A DNA stretch of 64,000 nt from JAKALD01 sp963817785 (GTDB lineage: Bacteria > Pseudomonadota > Gammaproteobacteria > Burkholderiales > SG8-39): NCBI GenBank assembly GCA_963817785.1, contig CAWFPL010000006.1:1-64000 (forward strand), read 5' to 3'. The translations under genes were made by a program, and so were the position numbers. Below the pieces are notes generated by a model. It did not search any database. It was not told the DNA's origin and worked only from the letters and a program-made list of their open reading frames with translations. This document shows positions 23,869 through 32,652 of this stretch, piece by piece; position 1 is the first letter of the stretch; every line of letters begins with the position of its first letter.

Positions 23869-24876
23869 TCATCGAGGGGCGCGCGATCCCACCTCGACGA
23901 CCACGCGCCCGATAGTCGTGACGTTGAAGAACCGGTCCATCGCCGCATCGAGCGCTTCGAAGGGGATGGGGCGCGCGATCGCGGAGAGATGGCTCGGCTT
24001 CAGATCGGTGGCCAGGCGCCCCCACAGGCGCCTGCGCTCGGCCATCTGGAGCTGGCGCGAGACGTTGATGCCCAGGATGTCGACGGCTCGCAGGACAAAG
24101 GGCAGGACCGTCGTCGTGAGCGCGGTTCCCACCGCCATGCCCGCCACCGCGACCTTTCCGGCCGGCTGCATCCGCGCGAGCAGGCGATCGAGGTAGGCGT
24201 CGCCGACGTTGTCCAGCGCGCCCGCGAACAGGGGCGGCGCCAGGGGCGAGCGATCCTCGAGGAACTCCTCGCGCGACATGATGCGCTGCGCGCCGATCGA
24301 TTTCAGGAACGCCGCCTGGTCGCGCTTTCCCGAAATGGCCGTCACGCTGTGTCCGCGCCGGGCAAAGATGTCGATGGCGAGACTGCCGACGCTGCCGGTC
24401 GCTCCCGTGACGGCCACGGGCCCCATGGCCGGCGTCAGGCCGGCGCGCTCCAGCCGGTCGACCGTCAGGGCCGCGGTCAGCCCGGAGGTGCCCAAGCACA
24501 TCGCCTCGTAGAGCGTGAGGCCGCCGGGGAGCGGCACGATCCAGTCGCCCGGCACCCGCGCGTAGTCCGCATATCCGCCGTCGTGCTCGTTGCCGAGCTT
24601 GTAGTTGGTGACGATCACGGAATCGCCGGGCTTGAAGCGCGGGTCCGCGGAGGAGGCGACGGTTCCCGCCAAGTCGATGCCGGTCACGCACGGGCGGTCG
24701 GTTCGTACGTTCCGGCCGACCCCGCGCGCGGCCATCGCGTCCTTGTAGTTGACCGCCGAATACGCGACCTCGATCACCACGGGACCGGGGTCGAGGTCCT
24801 CGAGGCCGAGTTGCTCGAACCGGCACACCGGCTTGCCGTCGATGGTGTGGACGCGATAAGCCTTGAATTTCGCCAT
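23869..24876 (-). CDS. acuI: acrylyl-CoA reductase / YhdH-type quinone oxidoreductase family
   Basis: 335 residues of the medium-chain dehydrogenase superfamily without the structural or catalytic zinc cysteines. Motifs are AYSAVNYKDAMAARG, GIDLAGTVASSADPRFKPGD, GNEHDGGYADYARVP and the NADPH-binding VTGATGSVGSLAIDIFARRG. The pattern and length fit the YhdH/AcuI group, which reduces acrylyl-CoA to propionyl-CoA with NADPH. The neighbours (CoA-transferase upstream, acyl-CoA dehydrogenase downstream) agree with a CoA-thioester substrate. The exact substrate is not proven, so the symbol marks the family. Confidence 0.8.
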   Translation of the reverse strand: MAKFKAYRVHTIDGKPVCRFEQLGLEDLDPGPVVIEVAYSAVNYKDAMAARGVGRNVRTDRPCVTGIDLAGTVASSADPRFKPGDSVIVTNYKLGNEHDGGYADYARVPGDWIVPLPGGLTLYEAMCLGTSGLTAALTVDRLERAGLTPAMGPVAVTGATGSVGSLAIDIFARRGHSVTAISGKRDQAAFLKSIGAQRIMSREEFLEDRSPLAPPLFAGALDNVGDAYLDRLLARMQPAGKVAVAGMAVGTALTTTVLPFVLRAVDILGINVSRQLQMAERRRLWGRLATDLKPSHLSAIARPIPFEALDAAMDRFFNVTTIGRVVVEVGSRAPR

Positions 24877-24897
24877 TGCAGGTCTCCGCAGCCGTCC

Positions 24898-26163
24898 TTA
24901 GAGAGAAGCGCGCGCGCCCGGTCGCGTCGCCGCCGCGCCGGGTTGTTGGTCGCAGAACACGATGCCGGCGCGCGCGAGGTCGTCGATTTCCGCTTCGGAC
25001 AGGCCGGCGAGCTCCTTCAGCACGGCGCGCGTGTCCTGTCCGGTCCGGTGCCCGGACCATCTGATGGCGCCGGGAGTCGCTGAGAGCTTGGGAACTACGC
25101 CCGCGAGGACGACCGAGCCCAAGTCGTCGTCGGGCACGCTCGGGAGCATGTCGCGCGCGCGGTAATGGGGATCCTTGAAGATGTCCTCCATCGTGAACAC
25201 GCGGCTCGCCGGAACCTCGGCGGCGTCCAGGATGCGCTCGAGCTCCGCCAGGTCGTGGGACGTCGTCCAGCGCGTCACCAGCTCGTCGATCAGGTCCGCG
25301 TTCTCGGCCCGGATGGTCTGCTCCGCGAAGCGCGGATCGGACGCGAGCTCGGGCTGTCCCATCGCCTCCGCGAGGCGCCGGTACACGGGATCGGCGAGGG
25401 CGGCGATGTGAATATGCCTTGCGTCGCGCGTCGCGTAGAGATTGTTGGGTGCACTGTTCGGCAGCCTGGAGCCGGCGCGCATTCCGATCTTGCCGGTTTT
25501 CTCATAGGTGGGCACGAGCACCTCCATGAAGCTGAACGCCGACTCCAGCAGGCTGGCGTCGATGCACTGTCCGATCCCGGTTTTCTCCCGGAACAGAACC
25601 GCCATCACGGTCCCGAAAGCGGCGTACAGCGCGGTGATGTAATCGGTGAGCGGAACCGCCGCGCGCGACGGCGGCCTGTCGGGGTCGCCGATCATGTGGC
25701 GCAGGCCGCTCATCGCTTCGCCGATGACGCCGTAGCCGGGGCGGCCGCGGTACGGCCCGGTCTGCCCGAAGCCGCTGATGCGGGTCATGACCAGGTCGGG
25801 CCGGATGCGAATCAGGTCCTCGTAGCCCAAGCCCCACTTCTCCAGCGTGCCCGGGCGGAAGTTCTCGACCACGACGTCGAACTGCGCAACCAGCCTCTTC
25901 ACCAGCTGGCGGGCCTCGGGCTTCCTGAGGTCGACCGCGGCGATCGTCTTGTTGCGGCAGATGCTCGCCGCGTACAGCGACTTGCCATCCACGGTCTCGC
26001 CGAGCTGGCGGATCGGGTCGCCATCCGGCGACTCGATCTTCACCACTTGGGCGCCGAAGTCCGCGAGCAGCCGCGCGCAGAACGGGCCGGCGGCGGTCGA
26101 TCCCAGCTCGAGCACCCGGTATCCAGCCAGCGGGCCGTTGCCCGCCGAAGCTTGCAAGCTCAT
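24898..26163 (-). CDS. family III CoA-transferase (CaiB/BaiF), paralogue of 8312-9559
   Basis: 421 residues from ATG 26163 with AAGGAA upstream. It is very similar to the product of 8312-9559 throughout: GYRVLELGSTAAGPFCARLL, KSLYAASICRNK, GLEKWGLGY versus TLEKWGLGY, and GVIGEAMSGLRHM. The likely catalytic Asp is in PLTDYITAL. It is first in the minus-strand operon 26163 to 21082 and should form the CoA thioester used by the AcuI-like and acyl-CoA dehydrogenase enzymes. The likeness to copy 1 suggests related acid substrates for the two operons. Confidence 0.92.
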   Translation of the reverse strand: MSLQASAGNGPLAGYRVLELGSTAAGPFCARLLADFGAQVVKIESPDGDPIRQLGETVDGKSLYAASICRNKTIAAVDLRKPEARQLVKRLVAQFDVVVENFRPGTLEKWGLGYEDLIRIRPDLVMTRISGFGQTGPYRGRPGYGVIGEAMSGLRHMIGDPDRPPSRAAVPLTDYITALYAAFGTVMAVLFREKTGIGQCIDASLLESAFSFMEVLVPTYEKTGKIGMRAGSRLPNSAPNNLYATRDARHIHIAALADPVYRRLAEAMGQPELASDPRFAEQTIRAENADLIDELVTRWTTSHDLAELERILDAAEVPASRVFTMEDIFKDPHYRARDMLPSVPDDDLGSVVLAGVVPKLSATPGAIRWSGHRTGQDTRAVLKELAGLSEAEIDDLARAGIVFCDQQPGAAATRPGARASL

Positions 26164-26246
26164 CGATCGGTTCCTTCGCTCATCGAGTTCCGGCGCATGA
26201 CGCCGTGTCCAAACCGGGCCATCAGATTCCCAGATTCCCGCGCGCG

Positions 26247-27122
26247 CTACTTCGGCAGGCGCTCCGTCCCGAGCAATCCCAGGATTCTGGAAAGCTCCTT
26301 CGCCACCGCGCTCGCGGCGTCGGCGTACTGGTGCTTGCGTGACCGGAAACGGTCCGTGGGCCCGCCGACCACGAATACCGCGATCGGCTCGGGCGCGCGC
26401 GCGAACGCCGGCGCCGCGACCGCGCTCACGCCGACCATGCGCTCGTCCTCGCTGAACGCCACGCCCGAGCCGCGGATGCGCTTCAGCTCCTCCAGCAGCC
26501 TGGAGGCGCTGGTGATGGTCCTCGCGGTGTGCGGCAGCAGCCGGTGCCCTTTGAGATAGCGCGCGACGCGCTGCTCGTCGAAATGGGCGAGCATGCACTT
26601 GCCGACGGCCGAGCAATACAGCTCCCTCGATTCTCCGATCGGCACGGTGTAGCGGACCGGGTTTTCGCTCTCGACCGTGTCCACGTAGAGCGCGACATCC
26701 CCGGCCGGGGAAGCCACGCCCAGGAGCGCCGTCTCCCCGGTCTCGCGCGCCAGCTGCCTGAGCAGCGGCCGCGCCAGGTGGACCACGTTGCGCCCCGGGA
26801 TCACCGACATGGCAAACGCGCTTGCCGCCGGCCCGAGAAGGTAGCGGTCCTCCTTGCGCACGACGTATTCCAGCTGCAGCAGGCCCTTGAGCAGTCCGAC
26901 CAGGCTCGTTTTCGGGGCGCGCAGCGCGCGGCTGATGCCCGTCAGGCCGTCGCCTTCCGGCTGCAGTGCGAGCAGCTCCAGGATTCCGGTGATGCGCGCG
27001 ACCGACTGCGGGCCGGCCGCCGCGTCCATCGGGGCGGCCGCGGTTCGGGCTCGGCTCGCGGGGCGGCGAGTGCTGCGGCCCGGGCGCGCGGCAGTGTTAC
27101 GCATATCGGAGGTATTACGCAT
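26247..27122 (-). CDS. IclR-family transcriptional regulator
   Basis: Up to 291 residues from ATG 27122, but a start at Met32 (27029; MDAAAGPQSVARI) gives a 260-residue protein of more usual length and would leave the repeated motif TTACGCATATCGG upstream of the gene. No start has a clear ribosome site. The winged helix is at about 40-100 (ITGILELLALQPEGDGLTGISRAL), then the IclR effector domain (GETALLGVASPAGDVALYVD, YCSAVGKCMLAHFD). It is divergent from a GntR gene and 83 bp upstream of the CoA-transferase operon, its probable target. Confidence 0.88.
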   Translation of the reverse strand: MRNTSDMRNTAARPGRSTRRPASRARTAAAPMDAAAGPQSVARITGILELLALQPEGDGLTGISRALRAPKTSLVGLLKGLLQLEYVVRKEDRYLLGPAASAFAMSVIPGRNVVHLARPLLRQLARETGETALLGVASPAGDVALYVDTVESENPVRYTVPIGESRELYCSAVGKCMLAHFDEQRVARYLKGHRLLPHTARTITSASRLLEELKRIRGSGVAFSEDERMVGVSAVAAPAFARAPEPIAVFVVGGPTDRFRSRKHQYADAASAVAKELSRILGLLGTERLPK

Positions 27123-27146
27123 ATCGGTACATATTGCGCATATACG
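27098..27146. promoter_or_regulatory. iterated GCATAT operator motifs between IclR and GntR genes
   Basis: TTACGCATATCGG occurs at 27098-27110 and again at 27115-27127 (17-bp period), followed by a relative, TTGCGCATATACG, at 27134-27146. The first two overlap the annotated start of the IclR gene. A related inverted repeat, TGCGTAT / ATACGCA, lies at 29646-29670 in front of the OB-fold/thiolase genes. One regulator, probably the IclR protein, may bind all of them. Confidence 0.5.
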
Positions 27147-27205
27147 AATTATCGAAGGACCGGCAAACGGGTGTCAAGCGCCCGCGCGGAGCTTGGCGCG
27201 TACAC

Positions 27206-27233
27206 GAAAGTATGCTAAAGAATATACACTTTC
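27206..27233. promoter_or_regulatory. inverted repeat upstream of GntR gene
   Basis: GAAAGT (27206-27211) and ACTTTC (27228-27233) form an inverted repeat with a 16-bp AT-rich centre containing TATGC and ATATAC, 21 bp upstream of the GntR start. A candidate autoregulatory operator; the centre is AT-rich enough to hold a -10 element, but I see no convincing -35. Confidence 0.4.
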
Positions 27234-27254
27234 CGCAACGGACGGCCGACGCGA

Positions 27255-27995
27255 ATGTTCCTTTCGATCTCCGCCGAGGACTTCGGGCGCCTCGAATCCT
27301 ATCTGCCGCGCGGACTGGTCGCGCCCGACGAAAGTGATTCGCTGTCGCGCGCCCGCGGACGCATCCAGCGCCTGATCCTGATGCAGCACCTCCACCCCGG
27401 GCACAAGATTCCGATGGACGAGATCGCGCAGCACGTGGGCGCGAGCCGGACCCCGGTGCGCGAGGCGCTGAGGCTCCTGGAGACCGAAGGACTCGTGCAG
27501 TCCCTCCCCAACCGCGGTTTCATCGTGCGGCGCATCGGACCCGAGGAGGCCGAGGATCTGTACGACACGCGCTGCTGCCTCGAGCGGCACGCCGCGGCGC
27601 GCGCGTGGCAGCGCCGCAGCAAGACGTTCCTGGCGGAGCTGCGCGCCCTGCACCGGATCTACGAGCGCGTGCTGGGCGGTCCGCAGGACCGGCGGCGGCT
27701 CGGGATGCTCGTCGACAAGGCGTTCCATCTGCGCATCGCGGAGCAGGCCGGGAACGCGCATCTCACGGAAGTGCTCGCGAACACCTTCGACCGCCTGATC
27801 CTGACGCGTCCGATGGACGGATTTCCGGTCTCGAGGATGAAGGCCGCCGTGGACGAGCACAAGGCGATCGTGGCCGGGTTCGAGGCCGGGCGCCCGAAGG
27901 CCGCCGTCGATGCGGTGGCGAGAAACATCGAGCAAGGCGGCGGCGCGATCGTCGCGCACCTGCGCAGCCTGGAGGAGTTCCGCGCCATAGCCTGA
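27255..27995 (+). CDS. GntR-family regulator, FadR (FCD) subfamily
   Basis: 246 residues. The winged helix-turn-helix is at about 35-100 (RGRIQRLILMQHLHPGHKIP, then VGASRTPVREALRLLETEGL), followed by an FCD domain with candidate metal-binding residues (Asp in LVDKAFHLRIAEQAGN and His of the following helices, DEHKAIVAGFEAG). Such regulators usually sense carboxylates. The gene lies 43 bp upstream of the ArgH-like lyase gene on the same strand and is divergent from the IclR gene, so it probably controls the 28039 onward genes and itself. Confidence 0.9.
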   Translation: MFLSISAEDFGRLESYLPRGLVAPDESDSLSRARGRIQRLILMQHLHPGHKIPMDEIAQHVGASRTPVREALRLLETEGLVQSLPNRGFIVRRIGPEEAEDLYDTRCCLERHAAARAWQRRSKTFLAELRALHRIYERVLGGPQDRRRLGMLVDKAFHLRIAEQAGNAHLTEVLANTFDRLILTRPMDGFPVSRMKAAVDEHKAIVAGFEAGRPKAAVDAVARNIEQGGGAIVAHLRSLEEFRAIA

Positions 27996-28038
27996 ACGGG
28001 CGCGCAACGGTACGGCAACCATGAAAGGTGAGACCAAC

Positions 28039-29586
28039 ATGACGCAAGCGAATCTCGGCGCTGCGCAGCTGCCGAAGGGGGCCCGCGACCGGATGCGGGC
28101 CGAGGCGAATCCGGTGTTCGCGCGGCACATTCTGGAGCCGATCTTCGAGGTCAATTGCCGCCTTTACTTCCGCCCGCTGATCGCCGCGCACCGCGCCTGG
28201 CTGCTCATGCTCGCCGAGCGCGGCATCGTGTCACGCGCGCACGCGGTCGCGATTCTGCTCGGCCTGGACGCGCTCGAGCGGGCCGGCCCGGACGCCGCGC
28301 GTCCCTTCGATCCGGCGCTCGACTACTACTATCTCCACATCGAGAGGGCGCTGGTGCAGCGCGTGCCCGGGGGCGAATCCGTCGTCGGCAACCTGAACCT
28401 CGGGCGCACGCGCCCGGAGCCGCTGGCGCGGATGGTGGTGCGCGACGCCCTCTGCAAGACCCTGGGGATGGTCGGCACGATTCGTCGCGAGCTGCTCGAC
28501 CGGGCCGAGGTGGAAGCGCAGACGGTCATGCCCGGCTACACGCACCTGCAGCACGCGCAGCCGACGACGTTCGGCCACTACCTTCTCGCGATCCACGATC
28601 ATCTGGCGCGCGACGCGGAGCGCCTGCTGGCCGCGTACGACACGGTCGACCACTGCACCCTGGGCTGCGGCGCGATGTCGGGCACCAGCCTGGACATCGA
28701 CCGGCTGCGGGTGATGAGGCTGCTCGGGTTCGCCCGGCTGTGCGAGAACACGATCGACAGCGTTTCCGCGACGGATCACGTCATGCAGGCGAGCGCGGCG
28801 CTGACCGGCGCCATGAACGTCGTCGCCCGCTTCTGCCAGGATCTCTACATCTGGTCATCGCAGGAGTTCGGCATGGTGGATGTGAGCGATGCGTTCTCCT
28901 CGCCCAGCAGCCTCATGCCGCAGAAGAAGAATGCCCTGGTGCTCGAGTACGTCCGCTCGCGCGCGGCGCGCACGATCGGTGCCCTGACGGCATGCCATGC
29001 GGTCACGCAGAACGTGGGGTACATGGATACCGAGGAAGTCGAGATCGAGGCCTACCTGCCGCTGTACGACGCCTTCGCCGTGGCGGACGAAGCGTTGCCG
29101 ACGATCGCGGCGCTGATCCCCGCGCTGCAGCTGAATCGGGATCTGATGCGCGCGCGCGCCGCCTGGGGATTCTCGAGCGTCACCGCGCTGGCCGAAGCCA
29201 TCCAGACGCAGCTGGGGCTTTCGTACCGCACCGCGCACCGGGTGGTGGCTCGCGCGGTCCTCATGGCGGTGGAGCAGGGCGGCGACGCCAGCGCGATCAA
29301 TACGGCGCTTCTGGACATGGCGGCGCGCGAGATGATCGACCGGTCGATCGTGATGTCGGCCGACGATATCGCGCGCTGTCTCGATCCGCGCCGCTTCGTC
29401 GAGCAGCACAAGGCGCTGGGTGGAACGGCGCCCGGCGAGGTGCATCGGATGGCGGCGTCGCGGCGCGACGCCCTGGCGTCGAGCGAAGCCGCGGTCGCGG
29501 AAAGGCTGCGGCGCATCCGCCGCGCGGACCAGGAGCTGCGGGAGGCCGTCGCGGCGCTGCTGCGCGCGGCTGCGCCGGCGGGGTGA
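28039..29586 (+). CDS. argininosuccinate lyase-like member of the fumarase/aspartase superfamily
   Basis: 515 residues from ATG 28039, which has AAAGGTGAG at 28024-28032; the in-frame ATG at 28021 has no ribosome site. Superfamily signatures: NLNLGRTRPEP, GYTHLQHAQPTTFGHYLL (catalytic-site HLQxAQP), GCGAMSGTSLDIDR, and the mobile catalytic Ser loop SSPSSLMPQKKN near residues 288-300. It resembles ArgH, but the usual SSIMPQKKNPD loop is altered and the N- and C-terminal parts are longer. It is placed among CoA-dependent catabolic genes, so it likely cleaves an N-succinyl or similar C-N adduct rather than serving arginine synthesis. Substrate unknown. Confidence 0.85.
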   Translation: MTQANLGAAQLPKGARDRMRAEANPVFARHILEPIFEVNCRLYFRPLIAAHRAWLLMLAERGIVSRAHAVAILLGLDALERAGPDAARPFDPALDYYYLHIERALVQRVPGGESVVGNLNLGRTRPEPLARMVVRDALCKTLGMVGTIRRELLDRAEVEAQTVMPGYTHLQHAQPTTFGHYLLAIHDHLARDAERLLAAYDTVDHCTLGCGAMSGTSLDIDRLRVMRLLGFARLCENTIDSVSATDHVMQASAALTGAMNVVARFCQDLYIWSSQEFGMVDVSDAFSSPSSLMPQKKNALVLEYVRSRAARTIGALTACHAVTQNVGYMDTEEVEIEAYLPLYDAFAVADEALPTIAALIPALQLNRDLMRARAAWGFSSVTALAEAIQTQLGLSYRTAHRVVARAVLMAVEQGGDASAINTALLDMAAREMIDRSIVMSADDIARCLDPRRFVEQHKALGGTAPGEVHRMAASRRDALASSEAAVAERLRRIRRADQELREAVAALLRAAAPAG

Positions 29587-29608
29587 GTGCCGGCGGCGGG
29601 AGCGGGCG

Positions 29609-29670
29609 TTGACACGCAACTCGGTTTCGGCGAAGAATACCTTCATGCGTATGATGTACGTATATACGCA
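29609..29670 (+). promoter_or_regulatory. promoter and operator for OB-fold/thiolase genes
   Basis: TTGACA (29609-29614) with AAGAAT 18 nt downstream forms a plausible promoter. Just after it, TGCGTAT (29646-29652) and ATACGCA (29664-29670) form an inverted repeat with an 11-bp centre. The arms resemble the GCATAT motifs at 27098-27146, so the same regulator may act here, as a roadblock downstream of the promoter. Confidence 0.5.
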
Positions 29671-29715
29671 CGAAGCGCGGCGAGCCATGCCGCACCACGC
29701 GGAGGGAGCGAAGCG

Positions 29716-30216
29716 ATGACGGCGATCGCGCAACAGGATGGCGCTGCGGCCGCACTTGCGGCCGTCGAGCGGGCTGCCCCGGTCGCGGCCGGGGCGTTCA
29801 CCCGGCCGAACGACCAGGGCGCGATCCGCCTGATCGGCCAGCGCTGCCGGGATTGCGGTGCGCGCTTCTTCCCCGGCGGGCGCGCGAGTTGCGTTCGCTG
29901 TTACGGCGCCGGGCTGGAGGCGGTGGAGCTGGATGACACGGGCACCGTGGACTGCTTTACCGTGGTCCGGCAGGCCCCGAAGGGCTACCACGGGCCGGTC
30001 CCCTACGTGATCGGCAACGTCGTCCTCGGCGGCGACGTGTGGGTGCTCGCGCAGCTGGTCGGAAAGGATCCCGAGGGGTGGCGCTGTGGCGAGCCGGTGG
30101 CCGCGTGCGCCTTCCCGTTGCCGCGCGATCCCGAACACCGAAGCGTCACCCTGTGCTACGGCTTTCGCCCGCTCGCGACGGGACAGGGCCGGCTGGCGGC
30201 GGGCCACGCCGCGTAG
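29716..30216 (+). CDS. zinc-ribbon OB-fold protein (DUF35 family)
   Basis: 166 residues from ATG 29716 with GGAGGG upstream. It has an N-terminal zinc ribbon with two CxxC pairs (CRDCGARFF and SCVRC) and a C-terminal OB-fold (GTVDCFTVVRQAPKG, PYVIGNVVLGGDVWVLAQL). DUF35 proteins typically pair with SCP2/thiolase-type enzymes and hold acyl-CoA substrates. The thiolase gene starts 18 bp downstream, which fits that pairing well. Confidence 0.9.
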   Translation: MTAIAQQDGAAAALAAVERAAPVAAGAFTRPNDQGAIRLIGQRCRDCGARFFPGGRASCVRCYGAGLEAVELDDTGTVDCFTVVRQAPKGYHGPVPYVIGNVVLGGDVWVLAQLVGKDPEGWRCGEPVAACAFPLPRDPEHRSVTLCYGFRPLATGQGRLAAGHAA

Positions 30217-30234
30217 CCCTCGAGTGAGGCGGAC

Positions 30235-31356
30235 ATGAGCCAGGCATACATCATCGGCGCGGGCATCACGAAATTCGCCCGCCACGAAGACCGGAGCGTC
30301 GAGTCCCTCGCCGCCGAAGCGATCGTCATGGCGCTCGCGGATGCGGGCATCGGCTGGGGCCGGGTCCAGCAGCTGTACGCGGCCCACGTCAAGCAAGGGG
30401 TCGCGGCCGGGCAGCGGGTGATCAAGCAGGTGGGTCCGTCGGGAATCCCGGTACTCAACGTCGAGAACTGCGCCGCCGCCGGATCGACCGCGGTGCGCGA
30501 GGCGAGCCTGGCGGTGCGCGCCGGCGAGTTCGACGTGGTGGTGGTGGCCGGGTTCGAGAAGATGGAGCCCGGCCTGCTCAGCGTGTTTCCCGCCGGGGAT
30601 CCGCGCGTGGTGATGGGCATGACGGTGCTGCCGATGCGCTTCGCGCTGATGGGCGCGAAGCACATGCACGAGTACGGCACGACGATCGAGCAGTTCGCCC
30701 AGATTTCGGTCAAGAATCACGAGCACGCCGTGCACAACCCGATCGCCCAGTATCCGAAGTGCGTGTCGCTGCAGCATGTCCTCGAGTCGCGCATGATCTG
30801 CGACCCCATTACCGTGCTGCAGTGCAGTCCAACCAGCGATGGCGCCGCGGCGGTCGTGATCTGCTCCGAGTCGTTCCTGAAGAAGCACGGCGCGGGCCGC
30901 GCGGTGCGCGTGGTGGCCAGCGGACTGACCTCGGACAGCGACGAGCAGGCGCACAACGTCCACACGCTGGAGCTGATGGAGCGCGCCTCCCGCCAGGCGT
31001 ACGAGCGCGCGGGAGTAGCGCCCGAGGACGTCGACGTCGCCGAAACGCACGACTGCTTCACGGTCTCCGAAGTGATTTCGTACGAGGCGCTTGGCCTGTG
31101 CGCGAAGGGCGAGGGCGGGCGCCTGGTCGACGAGCGCGCCACGTGGATCGGCGGCCGCATCCCGGTGAACCCGAGCGGAGGCCTGCTCGCTCGCGGCCAC
31201 CCGCTGGGCGCGACCGGGGTCGCGCAGATCTGCGAGCTGGTGACCCAGCTGCGCGGAGAAGCCGGCGCGCGCCAGGTCGAGGGCGCGGAGATCGGCCTGG
31301 CGGCGAATACCGGGATGTGGTCGTGCTGTGTCACGCTGCTCGAGAAGTCCGGGTGA
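30235..31356 (+). CDS. thiolase (SCP-x / acetyl-CoA acetyltransferase-like)
   Basis: 373 residues. The nucleophilic Cys79 is in NVENCAAAGST and the catalytic His322 in ARGHPLGATG; AETHDCFTVSE replaces the NEAFA loop of classical thiolases, typical of the SCP2/SCP-x subfamily. C-terminal Cys in SCCVTLLE. It cleaves or forms beta-ketoacyl-CoA, probably in complex with the DUF35 protein upstream. Likely closes the catabolic sequence that the CoA-transferases and dehydrogenase open. Confidence 0.9.
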   Translation: MSQAYIIGAGITKFARHEDRSVESLAAEAIVMALADAGIGWGRVQQLYAAHVKQGVAAGQRVIKQVGPSGIPVLNVENCAAAGSTAVREASLAVRAGEFDVVVVAGFEKMEPGLLSVFPAGDPRVVMGMTVLPMRFALMGAKHMHEYGTTIEQFAQISVKNHEHAVHNPIAQYPKCVSLQHVLESRMICDPITVLQCSPTSDGAAAVVICSESFLKKHGAGRAVRVVASGLTSDSDEQAHNVHTLELMERASRQAYERAGVAPEDVDVAETHDCFTVSEVISYEALGLCAKGEGGRLVDERATWIGGRIPVNPSGGLLARGHPLGATGVAQICELVTQLRGEAGARQVEGAEIGLAANTGMWSCCVTLLEKSG

Positions 31357-31435
31357 CCCCGGCGCGCACCGCGTGAGCCCCACGCAGGCTCGGCATGCGG
31401 GTCGCGGCTAGCGGCGTGTGCGGCGCGGGGCGCCG

Positions 31436-32587
31436 ATGAAGCTCGCCGGAGTCCGCGTGCTGGACCTGTCGCAGTATCTGCCGGGTCCCTACCTGTGCAG
31501 GATGATGGCCGACCACGGCGCCGAGGTCATCAAGGTGGAGTCGCCCGCCGGCGAGCCGAGCAGGAGAATGGGAACGCCGGTCGCCGGGCAGACGGTCTAC
31601 TTTCGCGAGACCAATCGCAACAAGAAAAGCATCGTTCTCGATCTCAAGACCGACGGCGACCGGGAGGCCCTGGTGGAGCTGGCGGCCCGGTCCGACGTGC
31701 TGGTGGAGTCGTTCCGCCCGGGCGTCGTCGACCGCCTGGGCATCGGCTACGCGGCGATGCGCGAGCGCGCTCCGGGCCTGGTCTACTGCTCGCTCTCGGC
31801 GTTCGGCCAGACCGGCCCGCTGAGCGCGCGTCCTGCCCACGACCTCAGCATTCAGGCCATGAGCGGATATCTGCCGCTCGGCTGCGCACCCGACGGCGCG
31901 CCCGCGCTCCCGGGCGTCCCCGCCGCGGACATGGCAGGCGCGCTGACGGCGCTGGCGGGCATCCTCATGGCGCTGCTGCGCAGAACGCAAACCGGGCAGG
32001 GCGACTATCTCGACGTTGCCATGCTCGATTCGCTGCTCGCCTGGACGCCGCATTTCGCCGACCGCGTGTTCGTCCACGGCAGGGCGCCCAAGCCGGCGAT
32101 CGAGCGCTGGTGGGGCGGCACCGCGTTCTATGGCGTGTACCGCACCTCCGACGGGGGACACGTCACACTCGGCGGCAGCGAGCCCAAGTTCGTCGAGAAC
32201 CTGCTCGGGGCGCTCGGCCGCCCGGACCTGATCGAGATCGCCGAGCAGGGGCCGGGCCCGCACCAGGCGTCGGTCAAGGCGTTTCTGACCGAGGTCTTCG
32301 CGTCGCGCACCCGCGACGAGTGGACGGCATGGTTCGCGCAGCGCGACGTGTGTTACGCGCCGGTATGCGACTTGAGGGAGGCGTACGGAGACGTCCAGGT
32401 GCGCGCGCGAAGGATGGTGCTGGACGATCCCGATGCCGGCGGCCGGCTCGGCACGCCCATCAAGTTCGCCGCCGAGCCGGGCCGCGAGAGCGGGCGAGCG
32501 CCCGATTTCGGCGAACACACGAAGGAGATTCTCGAAGGTCTCGGCCACGCCGCCGGAGCAGGTACGAAGCAGGCGGGCCGCGCTTGA
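31436..32587 (+). CDS. family III CoA-transferase (CaiB/BaiF), third copy
   Basis: 383 residues from ATG 31436; the ribosome site is weak, and a GTG at 31418 is possible. Family features: VRVLDLSQYLPGPYLCRMMADHGAEV, VVDRLGIGYAAMRERAPGLVYCSLSAFGQTGP, and probable catalytic Asp in VPAADMAGAL. It is shorter in the linker and clearly more distant from the other two copies than they are from each other. It follows the thiolase by 79 bp on the same strand and precedes an orphan binding-protein gene. Confidence 0.9.
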   Translation: MKLAGVRVLDLSQYLPGPYLCRMMADHGAEVIKVESPAGEPSRRMGTPVAGQTVYFRETNRNKKSIVLDLKTDGDREALVELAARSDVLVESFRPGVVDRLGIGYAAMRERAPGLVYCSLSAFGQTGPLSARPAHDLSIQAMSGYLPLGCAPDGAPALPGVPAADMAGALTALAGILMALLRRTQTGQGDYLDVAMLDSLLAWTPHFADRVFVHGRAPKPAIERWWGGTAFYGVYRTSDGGHVTLGGSEPKFVENLLGALGRPDLIEIAEQGPGPHQASVKAFLTEVFASRTRDEWTAWFAQRDVCYAPVCDLREAYGDVQVRARRMVLDDPDAGGRLGTPIKFAAEPGRESGRAPDFGEHTKEILEGLGHAAGAGTKQAGRA

Positions 32588-32652
32588 GGTGCCGCGTCTG
32601 GCGAGCATGGACGCGCCAGGCGTTTTATCGACGTAAAACGAGGAGGAGAGTC

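Noticed and set aside
31356..31435. Small gene between thiolase and third CoA-transferase
   Set aside because: No frame with a ribosome site; only a short GC-rich gap.
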